Below are positions 1 through 8,023 of a stretch of 64,000 nt of DNA, in pieces. The notes below the pieces were generated by a model. It saw nothing but the letters and a program-made list of their open reading frames with translations. It ran no database searches and was not told where the DNA came from. Position 1 is the stretch's first letter. Each line of letters opens with the position of its first letter. Origin of the DNA: Pseudalgibacter alginicilyticus (lineage in GTDB: Bacteria; Bacteroidota; Bacteroidia; Flavobacteriales; Flavobacteriaceae); assembly GCF_001310225.1 (NCBI RefSeq), contig NZ_CP012898.1:1922001-1986000 (forward strand), read 5' to 3'. Both the position numbers and the translations under genes were made by a program.

Positions 1-1735
1 TATGGAAGTTTGGGGTGGTGCCACTTTTGATGTTTGTTTAAGATTTCTTCAAGAAAACCCATGGGAAAGGCTACGTATGTTACGAAAAGCCATGCCTAAT
101 TTACTATTACAAATGCTTATTAGAGGTTCAAATGGTGTAGGTTACAAAGCCTATTCAGACAATATTATAGGAGAGTTTGTTGAACAATCTTGGGAAAATG
201 GTGTGGATATTTTTAGAATTTTTGACTCACTAAACTGGATGAAATCTTTAGCTCCTTGTATAGAACATGTTCGTACCCGAACCGAAGGTTTAGCCGAAGG
301 CTCTATTTGTTATACCAATGACATTTTAAATCCAGAAAACACCAAATACAACCTTAAATACTATATCGATCTTGCAAAAGAAATTGAGAGCGCTGGTGCT
401 CATATTTTGGGTGTAAAAGACATGGCTGGTTTATTAAAACCATATGCAGCCTATGAGCTTATTTCAGCATTAAAATCTGAAATCAACATCCCAATTCACT
501 TACATACTCACGATACCTCATCCATACAATCTGCTACTTATTTAAAAGCTATTGAAGCAGGTGTTGATGTTATTGACGTAGCATTAGGAGGCATGTCTGG
601 ACTAACATCGCAGCCCAACTTCAATTCTATTGTTGAAATGTTAAAGTTCCAAGATAGAGCAAGTTCTATTAATATTGATTCATTAAATGAATATTCTAAT
701 TATTGGGAATCCGTAAGAGAATACTATTACCCATTTGAATCTGGTTTAAAATCTGGTTCCGGCGAGGTATTTAAACACGAAATACCAGGAGGTCAATATT
801 CCAACCTAAAACCACAGGCACAAGCATTAGGATTGGAAGATCGTTTTCATGAAATCACCAAAATGTATGGTGAAGTCAATAAACTTTTTGGAGATATTGT
901 TAAAGTGACCCCAAGTTCTAAAGTGGTAGGTGATATGGCTCAGTACCTGGTCAGTAACAACTTAACCATTCAAGATGTGATAGAACGAGGAGACAGTATT
1001 TCTTTTCCGCAATCTGTAGTTGATTTATTTAAAGGCGAGTTAGGTCAGCCAGTTGGAGGTTTCCCTGAAAAACTTCAAAAATTAATTCTAAAAGACCAAA
1101 AACCATATACTGATAGACCCAATGCACACATACCCCCTTTGGACATTGATGCAGAATACAAAGCTTTCAAAAAAATATTTGAATATGATTTGAGTCGCAA
1201 AATTGATTTTACTGATTTTTTATCTTACCAACTTTACCCTAAAGTGTTTACAGATGCCTTCAATAAGCATTTAAAATACGATAACCTTATGAATCTTCCA
1301 ACAAAAAATTTCTTTTACGGCATGGAATTAGGAGAAGAAATTATTGTTGAATTAGACAAAGGTAAAACACTCCTTATTACATTAGAATCTATAGGAAAAG
1401 CTAATGATGAAGGTTTTGTAACCGTATACTTTAAAGTAAACGGACAAGGTAGAATAGTAAAAATAAAAGACCACTCCATTAAAGTAGATAAAATTGAAAA
1501 CATAAAAGCCGATAAAACTGATGACAATCAAATTGGGGCACCTCTGCAAGGTATGTTATCAACCATTTTAGTTAAACAAGGTGACAAAGTAATAAAAAAC
1601 CAACCTCTATTTATTATAGAGGCCATGAAAATGGAAACCACTATTACAGCTGCAACTGATGCTACAGTAAAGAAAATAGTTTTAGAAACTGGATTTATGG
1701 TTAATTCTGAAGACTTAGTTATTATTTTGAAATAA
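1..1735 (+). CDS. pyc: Pyruvate carboxylase, C-terminal half (open at the left edge)
   Basis: This is the distal half of a biotin-dependent pyruvate carboxylase, which makes oxaloacetate from pyruvate and bicarbonate. About 577 residues are visible, half of the usual roughly 1,150; the ATP-grasp biotin carboxylase half must lie upstream of the window. The carboxyltransferase barrel is recognised by the LGVKDMAG segment, whose Lys (about residue 139 of the visible part) is the carboxylated metal ligand in the family, and by HLHTHD (His166/168) for the metal. A conserved carboxylase domain follows, then a C-terminal biotinyl domain with EAMKMET and the biotinylated Lys near residue 543. The reading frame runs in from base 1, so the first Met seen is internal. 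Anaplerotic oxaloacetate would feed the succinyl-CoA/methylmalonyl-CoA block 10 kb to the right; that link is inference. Confidence 0.95.
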   Translation, partial: MEVWGGATFDVCLRFLQENPWERLRMLRKAMPNLLLQMLIRGSNGVGYKAYSDNIIGEFVEQSWENGVDIFRIFDSLNWMKSLAPCIEHVRTRTEGLAEGSICYTNDILNPENTKYNLKYYIDLAKEIESAGAHILGVKDMAGLLKPYAAYELISALKSEINIPIHLHTHDTSSIQSATYLKAIEAGVDVIDVALGGMSGLTSQPNFNSIVEMLKFQDRASSINIDSLNEYSNYWESVREYYYPFESGLKSGSGEVFKHEIPGGQYSNLKPQAQALGLEDRFHEITKMYGEVNKLFGDIVKVTPSSKVVGDMAQYLVSNNLTIQDVIERGDSISFPQSVVDLFKGELGQPVGGFPEKLQKLILKDQKPYTDRPNAHIPPLDIDAEYKAFKKIFEYDLSRKIDFTDFLSYQLYPKVFTDAFNKHLKYDNLMNLPTKNFFYGMELGEEIIVELDKGKTLLITLESIGKANDEGFVTVYFKVNGQGRIVKIKDHSIKVDKIENIKADKTDDNQIGAPLQGMLSTILVKQGDKVIKNQPLFIIEAMKMETTITAATDATVKKIVLETGFMVNSEDLVIILK

Positions 1736-1784
1736 GCGAATCGTATTTTATTTTCTAAAATCATTAAATAAAAACACCTCTTTA

Positions 1785-1815
1785 AACACTTGTTTTACTT
1801 TGTATTACAAGTGTT
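1785..1815 (+). terminator. Possible terminator after pyruvate carboxylase
   Basis: AACACTTG and CAAGTGTT form a perfect 8-bp stem with a 15-base loop, about 50 bases after the pyc stop codon. The tract that follows is AT-rich but not a clean T run, so termination is only likely. Confidence 0.45.
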
Positions 1816-1872
1816 ATTTATTCCTAATAAACAATTCATATCATAAGTAAAATACGTTTAATGGCGAACCAT

Positions 1873-2329
1873 TAAAAACAAGATTTTCCAATCACTGACA
1901 TCTTTACGCTTAATTATTCCAGCAAACGTTATCAAGTCATTGAAGACAATGGAGATGGCACTTACCAAATATACATAGAGAATTTTGATAATGGGCTTGG
2001 TAAAACAGTGCTTATATTGAATTGACCTACGATGCTAATACAAATGAAGTTGTAAGTATTGATGATTATTATGCTAATTATTACATGACTATGGTGACAG
2101 AAGTAGAATTAATGATTCTTATTTTAACAGTAGTTCTGATGTTTAAAAAATAGAAATCAAACCCATTAACGTAGAAACAGGAGAAACCTCTTTTGTTTAT
2201 ACTATTTCATATTCGGCTAATAATAATAATAATAATAATAGTACCTTATCTATTTATGGCACAGCAGGAACATTTAAAATAGAATATGAAGGCACCTTAA
2301 CAACTTATAAAGAATACCCTGTTGAATAA
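1873..2329 (+). pseudogene. Decayed gene for a small flavobacterial protein
   Basis: Three reading-frame fragments join into one protein-like sequence. Frame A (about 1876-2025) reads QVIEDNGDGTYQIYIENFDN and ends at a stop. Frame B continues with ELTYDANTNEVVSIDDYYAN (about 2020-2085). A third segment reads NDSYFNSSSDV, a stop codon, then IEIKPINVETGETSFVYTIS and later TAGTFKIEYEGTLTTYKEYP, ending at the stop at 2327-2329. At least two frameshifts and two in-frame stops (near 2023 and 2143) separate the pieces, and no start codon lies in frame at the left end. The style (DGDGTY, short beta strands, Asn-rich) is that of small secreted or lipoprotein-like flavobacterial proteins of unknown function. 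I do not recognise the family. Alternative: sequencing errors in a live gene, though the number of lesions argues against it. Confidence 0.6.
2218..2240 (+). repeat. TAA/AAT trinucleotide microsatellite
   Basis: Seven and two-thirds tandem copies of TAA, read as an Asn run (AAT codons) in the frame of the decayed gene. It is the only obvious simple repeat in the window. Being a multiple of three, slippage here would not by itself shift the frame. Confidence 0.85.
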
Positions 2330-2348
2330 CTAATATTAAAAAATAATT

Positions 2349-2366
2349 AAAAAGACAGTCTTTTTT
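2349..2366 (+). terminator. Weak hairpin with T run after the pseudogene
   Basis: AAAAAGA / TCTTTTT with the loop CAG, continuing into a short T run 20 bases after the pseudogene's stop codon. The stem holds only one G-C pair, so strength is doubtful. From here to the promoter at 2618 I see nothing coding. Confidence 0.35.
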
Positions 2367-2617
2367 ATTTTCCTTAATCTACCCAAAACATTAATTTATA
2401 GATAGCATAACGCTTAACCTAAGCAGTGTCAATCTTCACAAAAAAGTTAGCAACAACATAGCCTACAATCAAACAACCAAATTTTATTCTCGTATTTTTT
2501 TACACATTTTTTAATCATGTTGTTTACAGATAATTCACATCGAAAACCAACGACAAAATACAATTATAACCGTTTAATAAACAAATGATTACTAATTTTT
2601 ATATAGTATTTTTTTTG

Positions 2618-2648
2618 TTTGTTTTTTACTTTTTAAACAGTATATTTG
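2618..2648 (+). promoter_or_regulatory. Promoter of the PL6 lyase gene
   Basis: TTTG (2618-2621), exactly 19 bases, then TATATTTG (2641-2648): a full match to the Bacteroidota sigma-A consensus. Transcription would start near 2655 and leave a 5' untranslated region of about 110 bases, long enough for regulation. I see no clear operator in it. Confidence 0.7.
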
Positions 2649-2767
2649 GTAAACCAATCTGGAAAACCAATAAGAATAGCCAGGTAAAACAAACTAAAAT
2701 ATGATTAGTAAACTATGCTTTATTTCTCATAAATATATAATCATTACCAATTTAAAAAACTATACTA

Positions 2768-5443
2768 ATGAAAAAAATTACTACTTTTTTGTTATTTCTG
2801 TTCACCTTATCTACAATAGGACAAAACATGACTTATAACATTGATGACCCAAAAGATTTACAAAAAACATTTTACCAACCAGGAGATCATATTATATTAA
2901 AAAATGGCATCTACGATACCGATGGCCGTGCAGTATTTATGGGTTCAGGAACTGCTGAAAACCCTATAGTCTTTAGAGCGGAAACACCAGGAGGTGTAAT
3001 CTTTACTGGAGGCATGCAACTAAACATAGGTGGAGAGACTGATGATACTACAGGTGAAATACTTGCAACTGGCGAATATTTGATAGTTGATGGTTTTCAT
3101 TGGAAAGGAGGCTACGGCTCTAGTAGCGTTATAGAATTTAGAAATAGTTATGATCACGCACGTAATAGCACCATCCAAAATTGTGTGATGGATGGTTTAG
3201 GGGTAGACATAAATGATACTGAAATAGGAGTCAGTGAAAAACATAACTGGATTCAGATGTATGGGTATTTCAATACTGTAATTAACTGTTCGTTTATGAA
3301 TAAAGTAACTTCTGGAAATATGATTTTGGTGGATTTAGCATATAATGAATGGGCACCACCACATAGAGAGCCAGAAGAAGGCGAACCAGATAACGGATAT
3401 CAAACAGTTAATACAAGCTGCAATACAGTGGGGCATACCATTAGTAATAATTATTTCTATAACTATCAAAAAGTGAATTCTTCTTATGAAAACTCAGGAG
3501 ATAGTGAAACAATACGTATAGGTACAAGTTCTAATCAGAACATTCATAGTGGCACGACAGTTAGTAACAACTATTTTGTTCAAGCTGATGGCGAAAACGA
3601 AATTATTACAAATAAAAGCAAGTACAATAAATATATTAATAACACCTTCCGAAGGTCTAGAGGTTCTCTGGTACTCAGACATGGTTCTCACGCTACCGTA
3701 GAAGGCAACTATTTTTTAGGGGAAAATGTAGATGGTACAGGGGGAATTAGAATTGTTGATAGTAATCATACGATTACCAATAATTACATTCAAGATTGTA
3801 TAACAATTATTGATCAAGCTAAATGGAATAATGGTATAACATTTATGGGTGGTAAAGCGGCAGCTGCAGTTGATTGTAATTCATCAAGCATGTCAAATGG
3901 TTATCAAAAATCAGAAAACATCAACCTTTCTAATAATACAATTATAAATACCAATGCGCCTTTGTTTTATAACGTAAATACAGATCATGACAACAATGTT
4001 ACAGGAACAATTTCAAATAACTTAATTTATTTTACACCCTCATACCCTGCAGAAAAACTAACTCCAGTTATTTCTGGTGACACTCCAACTTCTTACTCTG
4101 ATATTGGTACAAATGCCGCGTTAACTTATACTGGTAATGTTTATACTGGAACTACCTTGGGAGCAACAAATACTGGTTTTGAAGAAAAAACTGAAATTAT
4201 AGCTAATCTAATACCTAATGGTGACATTTTTACTTTTTCAGGGACTGGATATGAGGGTAAAGGTGCAGACATGGGAGCTTATACACCAATAACTGATGAT
4301 ATGGTTGGCTACGGCATAGGAGCTTGTTTTACAAATAATTTAGGTGTTAATATATTTGATGGCGATTGCTCCATTGAAATACCTGAATCTATAGTTATAA
4401 GCAATTTACAACCTCTCTCCAATGCTGAAGCTAATTATGATATTACTGTAAATGCCAATGTAGGTTGGACTGCCGTTTCAAACAACGATTGGATTACTAT
4501 AGATATAAGCGCTGGTACTGGAGATGCCACTATTTCTGTTTCGGTTACTCAAAACACAGAAACAAGTAGTAGAGTTGGTTCAATTACTTTCACACAAGTT
4601 GCTGGAGGTAGTGATATTGTTAGAAACTTAACTATTACACAAGAAGGTATAAGTTTAACAGATTTATATAATTTAATTAATACGGGTGAATCAGGTGACC
4701 TTGTGAAAGTATTCTCTTATTCTAAGCAAGAGGATAAAGAAGGAAAAACAAATATTGCTACAAACACATTGGACAAAAATTTTAATACTGTTTGGGCTGC
4801 CGACGATGACAGTGTACCAACAGGAGACTATAAATCTGATGGCGAATATGTTATTTATAATCTAAATGATGAATATAAACTTGATTTAATACAAATTGCT
4901 ACAGATGATAAGGCTGACCCCTATGGATTACAAATTTGGGTTTCTACAACTGGAACAGATCCTTCAGATTTTACAATGGTACTACCAACTAGTGGAGACT
5001 TATTAATTACAACAACCACAGGTATTCGTGAAGCCTATGACCAATATGAAGTTTCTACAAATGCACGGTATGTGAAATTAATTGTTTTTGGAAGGTTTAA
5101 TGGCACTGCTGACACAAGAAAAAGTCAATGGAGTAATATTTCAGAAATAGAATTTTACGGAACGTCTACAACACTATCTACCCATGATTTTTCAGTAAAT
5201 AATATAATACTATTTCCAAATCCAGTAAGTAATGGTTTATTATATCTAAATAAACAGTCTATTGATTTTGATGAACTAACTATTTATAATGTTTCTGGGA
5301 AAACTATTTTAACAAAAAAACTTAATTCATCATTAAAAAAAGAAAGCATTGATATTTCTTCTATTTCGGAAGGTTTATATTTTGTAGAAGTTAAAAAAGG
5401 AAGTTTTAGATCCGTAAATAAAATTGTTGTTTCAAAACAATAA
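2768..5443 (+). CDS. Secreted PL6-family polysaccharide lyase (alginate lyase / chondroitinase B type) with T9SS sorting domain
   Basis: Predicted extracellular lyase that cleaves uronate-containing polysaccharide by beta-elimination; alginate is the commonest substrate of PL6. Order of parts: signal peptide (about 1-20, ending IGQ), parallel beta-helix lyase domain (about 22-520), a BACON-like domain (about 541-627; VGWTAVSNNDWITI), an F5/8-type C (discoidin-like) carbohydrate-binding domain (about 640-798), and a type IX secretion C-terminal sorting domain (about 812-891; ILFPNPVSNGLLYL). The family's catalytic pair is visible: Lys283 in NKSKYNKYINNTF and Arg304 in LVLRHGSH, 21 residues apart as in chondroitinase B. 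It has its own promoter and terminator and no SusC/SusD pair beside it, so it is not part of a local polysaccharide utilisation locus. Alginate against dermatan or chondroitin sulfate cannot be settled from sequence alone. Confidence 0.9.
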   Translation: MKKITTFLLFLFTLSTIGQNMTYNIDDPKDLQKTFYQPGDHIILKNGIYDTDGRAVFMGSGTAENPIVFRAETPGGVIFTGGMQLNIGGETDDTTGEILATGEYLIVDGFHWKGGYGSSSVIEFRNSYDHARNSTIQNCVMDGLGVDINDTEIGVSEKHNWIQMYGYFNTVINCSFMNKVTSGNMILVDLAYNEWAPPHREPEEGEPDNGYQTVNTSCNTVGHTISNNYFYNYQKVNSSYENSGDSETIRIGTSSNQNIHSGTTVSNNYFVQADGENEIITNKSKYNKYINNTFRRSRGSLVLRHGSHATVEGNYFLGENVDGTGGIRIVDSNHTITNNYIQDCITIIDQAKWNNGITFMGGKAAAAVDCNSSSMSNGYQKSENINLSNNTIINTNAPLFYNVNTDHDNNVTGTISNNLIYFTPSYPAEKLTPVISGDTPTSYSDIGTNAALTYTGNVYTGTTLGATNTGFEEKTEIIANLIPNGDIFTFSGTGYEGKGADMGAYTPITDDMVGYGIGACFTNNLGVNIFDGDCSIEIPESIVISNLQPLSNAEANYDITVNANVGWTAVSNNDWITIDISAGTGDATISVSVTQNTETSSRVGSITFTQVAGGSDIVRNLTITQEGISLTDLYNLINTGESGDLVKVFSYSKQEDKEGKTNIATNTLDKNFNTVWAADDDSVPTGDYKSDGEYVIYNLNDEYKLDLIQIATDDKADPYGLQIWVSTTGTDPSDFTMVLPTSGDLLITTTTGIREAYDQYEVSTNARYVKLIVFGRFNGTADTRKSQWSNISEIEFYGTSTTLSTHDFSVNNIILFPNPVSNGLLYLNKQSIDFDELTIYNVSGKTILTKKLNSSLKKESIDISSISEGLYFVEVKKGSFRSVNKIVVSKQ

Positions 5444-5467
5444 TTAGTTGACAAAATTTATTTTTAT

Positions 5468-5500
5468 AAAACCCCAGATAAATAATTGTTCTGGGGTTTT
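5468..5500 (+). terminator. Bidirectional terminator between lyase and glycosidase
   Basis: AAAACCCCAG / CTGGGGTTTT, a perfect 10-bp stem with a 13-base loop, with T-rich tracts in both directions. It lies between two convergent genes and can serve both. Confidence 0.85.
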
Positions 5501-5509
5501 TTCTCTTAC

Positions 5510-6523
5510 TCACTTTGAAAACACGTTGTAATGTTCTTTTATTAGTAGCTCCACTGGTTTGTTTTGAGGTGTAAACCTATCATTATTTTCACCACCAGCA
5601 ACTTCATGGTTATGATGCCATTTCCATACAAATCCTCCAGCAAACCAATCTTCATTCCAAAAGGCTTCAAATAGAGCATGTGTAGCATTATTTTGTGCTT
5701 CCAGATTTATATTACCCATATCCCGATCACTTTTCCAAGGTGCTTTCCCTGAATAATCCACACTTCTATAGCCAAACTCTGTAAATAAAATAGGCTTATG
5801 ATATTGAATTGAAAATTTGTGAATATTACTTTTATACATTTCCCAGCCCTCTAAACACTCTTTAATTGTTGGTGTTTTACTATCACTCACTGGAAAATAA
5901 GCATCTATTCCAATATAATCCATTTGATTCCAAAAAGTTGTTTTTTCATATTCATTCCAATTAGCAGCATAAGTCAATTTTCCTTTATAAATTTTCTTAA
6001 TACTTATTATTAATTCATTCCAGTACGCAGGTCTATGCGCTACAAATTTTTCAAGTTCAGTTCCAATACAAAAAACATCAACTTTTTTAGTTTCTGCCAG
6101 TTTAGCATATTCTAAAACAAACTTAGAATAAGAAACTTCCAAAGTTTGCCAATCAGCCTCAGTTTGCATATTTATTTCACCTGTAAAATAACCTCCTCTC
6201 ACCCAAATCTGAGGTTTAAGCATGATTTTAATAGATTGCTCTTGCAACTCTTCTATATACTGTTTAGCACCAAAAACACGTTCACCAATCCATTGCCTTT
6301 CAGTATTAAAAGTTATTTCTGGGTCTGTTAAATTTCTAATAAAACCAAATGGCATGATAGCTGCATAATTTGCATTTATAGCAACAACAGGTTTTGTATG
6401 CTTGTCAGAAATTAATTCTCTAGAAGCTACAAAACTCACTCCATTAATCTTTTGTGTTTGTGTAGTACATGATTGATTAATCAACAAGATGACTCCTATT
6501 AAAATTTTAAATCTATTCATCAA
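5510..6523 (-). CDS. GH113-like glycoside hydrolase, probable lipoprotein
   Basis: A 337-residue TIM-barrel hydrolase resembling family GH113 (beta-1,4-mannanases and relatives). The N-terminus is a short hydrophobic segment ending INQSC-TTQ, so Cys19 is a candidate lipidated cysteine, although the lipobox is weak. FCIGTELE puts the probable acid/base at Glu156 and ILFTEFGYRS the probable nucleophile at Glu249, the spacing expected of clan GH-A. Aromatic residues near the C-terminus (GGFVWKWHHNHE) fit a substrate cleft. It stands alone on the minus strand, convergent with the PL6 lyase and divergent from the oxidoreductase at 6676. The fold and catalytic glutamates are well supported; the mannan substrate is inferred from the family. 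MM at the start leaves a one-codon uncertainty. Confidence 0.75.
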   Translation of the reverse strand: MMNRFKILIGVILLINQSCTTQTQKINGVSFVASRELISDKHTKPVVAINANYAAIMPFGFIRNLTDPEITFNTERQWIGERVFGAKQYIEELQEQSIKIMLKPQIWVRGGYFTGEINMQTEADWQTLEVSYSKFVLEYAKLAETKKVDVFCIGTELEKFVAHRPAYWNELIISIKKIYKGKLTYAANWNEYEKTTFWNQMDYIGIDAYFPVSDSKTPTIKECLEGWEMYKSNIHKFSIQYHKPILFTEFGYRSVDYSGKAPWKSDRDMGNINLEAQNNATHALFEAFWNEDWFAGGFVWKWHHNHEVAGGENNDRFTPQNKPVELLIKEHYNVFSK

Positions 6524-6675
6524 ATGAAGTAACTTATTTTTTAAATTTAAATAATAGCACGAAAAGATAACTATAATTCCTTACAGTTGTATTTTAGTTT
6601 ATAAACATTCTAAATTAATACACTCAGTTTAAGTTATTACCTTTAACTTCGACATAATACCAAATATGCAATAAA

Positions 6676-8013
6676 ATGGAACACATTGTTATTATAGGAA
6701 ATGGCATTTCTGGAGTTACCGCAGCAAGACACATTCGTAAACTTTCCGATAAAAAAATTACCATCGTTTCCTCCGAAACCGATTATTTCTTTTCGCGCAC
6801 TGCATTAATGTATGTATATATGGGGCACATGAAATTTGAACATACGCAGCCCTATGAAAATTGGTTTTGGAAAAAAAATAATATTGAACTCAAAAAGGGC
6901 TATATAAAAACGGTTGACTCAAAAAATAAAATACTGCATTTTGCAAAAGGAAAAACATTGTTATATGACAAATTAATCATTGCTACTGGAAGTAAGCCTA
7001 ATAAGTTTGGTTGGCCAGGACAGGATTTAAAAGGCGTTATGGGTATGTACCACAAACAAGATTTAGAAAACCTCGAAAAATATGCTCCTAATAATAAGGT
7101 TTGCAAACGAGCTGTAATAGTTGGTGGTGGGTTAATTGGTATTGAAATGGCAGAAATGTTACACTCCAGGCATATACCCGTTACTTTTTTAGTCCGTGAA
7201 AATAGTTTTTGGAACGGTGTTTTACCAGAACAAGAGTCCGCAATGATTAATAAAGAAATTATTGAAAATGGTATTGATTTACGATTGTCTACTAATTTAA
7301 AAGAAATTATTTCTGACGAAAACGGCCAAGTAAAATCTGTCATTATTGATGGAACAAATGAAGAAATTCCTTGTCATGTTGTAGGACTAACAGCTGGAGT
7401 TTCACCAAACATAGATTTCTTAAAAAATTCTGACATAGAACTTGGGAGAGGCGTAATAGTGAATCGCTTTTTAGAAACCAACATTCCTGATATTTATGCA
7501 ATTGGCGATTGCGCCGAACAAAAGAAAGGCATTAACCAACGTAAGCCTATTGAAGCCGTTTGGTATACAGGCCGCATGATGGGAGAAACCATAGCACAAA
7601 CTATTTGTGGCAACCATATTCAATATAATCCAGGGCATTGGTTTAACTCTGCAAAATTCTTCGATATTGAATATCAAACATATGGCTGGGTATGGGCACA
7701 ACCTAAAGATAACGAAGCTCGATTTTACTGGGAGAGTGAAAAAAAATGTATTCATATCAATTATGATAAAAATACTCGCCAATTTATTGGTATTAATAAT
7801 TTTGGTTTACGGATGCGTCACGAATTTTTTGATAGGGTTTTAAAAGAAAAACGTTCTATAGATTATGTTTTAGAACATTTGGCGGATGCAAATTTTAATC
7901 CTGAATTTTATAAACTTCATGAAAAGGACATTGTGGCAAAATTCAATAAAGAGAACAACACATATATTCAACTAAAAAAGAAAAGCTGGAAACGCATTTT
8001 TAAAACCTCATAA
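6676..8013 (+). CDS. FAD/NAD(P)-dependent pyridine nucleotide-disulfide-type oxidoreductase
   Basis: A two-dinucleotide-domain flavoprotein of the rubredoxin/nitrite-reductase NADH-oxidase type. GNGISG (8-13) binds the FAD ADP moiety, ATGSKP (103-108) is the second FAD motif, VGGGLIGIEMAE (149-160) binds NAD(P)H, and YAIGDCAE (about 274-281) contacts the flavin. There is no CxxxxC active-site disulfide, so it is not a dithiol reductase. The last 130 residues are a less typical C-terminal extension. The gene lies 10 bases before the membrane polyferredoxin gene and is surely cotranscribed with it, which suggests that it passes electrons from NAD(P)H to, or accepts them from, those iron-sulfur clusters. 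The physiological partner is unknown to me. Confidence 0.85.
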   Translation: MEHIVIIGNGISGVTAARHIRKLSDKKITIVSSETDYFFSRTALMYVYMGHMKFEHTQPYENWFWKKNNIELKKGYIKTVDSKNKILHFAKGKTLLYDKLIIATGSKPNKFGWPGQDLKGVMGMYHKQDLENLEKYAPNNKVCKRAVIVGGGLIGIEMAEMLHSRHIPVTFLVRENSFWNGVLPEQESAMINKEIIENGIDLRLSTNLKEIISDENGQVKSVIIDGTNEEIPCHVVGLTAGVSPNIDFLKNSDIELGRGVIVNRFLETNIPDIYAIGDCAEQKKGINQRKPIEAVWYTGRMMGETIAQTICGNHIQYNPGHWFNSAKFFDIEYQTYGWVWAQPKDNEARFYWESEKKCIHINYDKNTRQFIGINNFGLRMRHEFFDRVLKEKRSIDYVLEHLADANFNPEFYKLHEKDIVAKFNKENNTYIQLKKKSWKRIFKTS

Positions 8014-8023
8014 ATAAATCACC

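Noticed and set aside
6146-6331. Open frame on the plus strand inside the GH113-like gene
   Set aside because: Lies entirely antisense to a gene with clear catalytic motifs, has no start context and no recognisable protein features.
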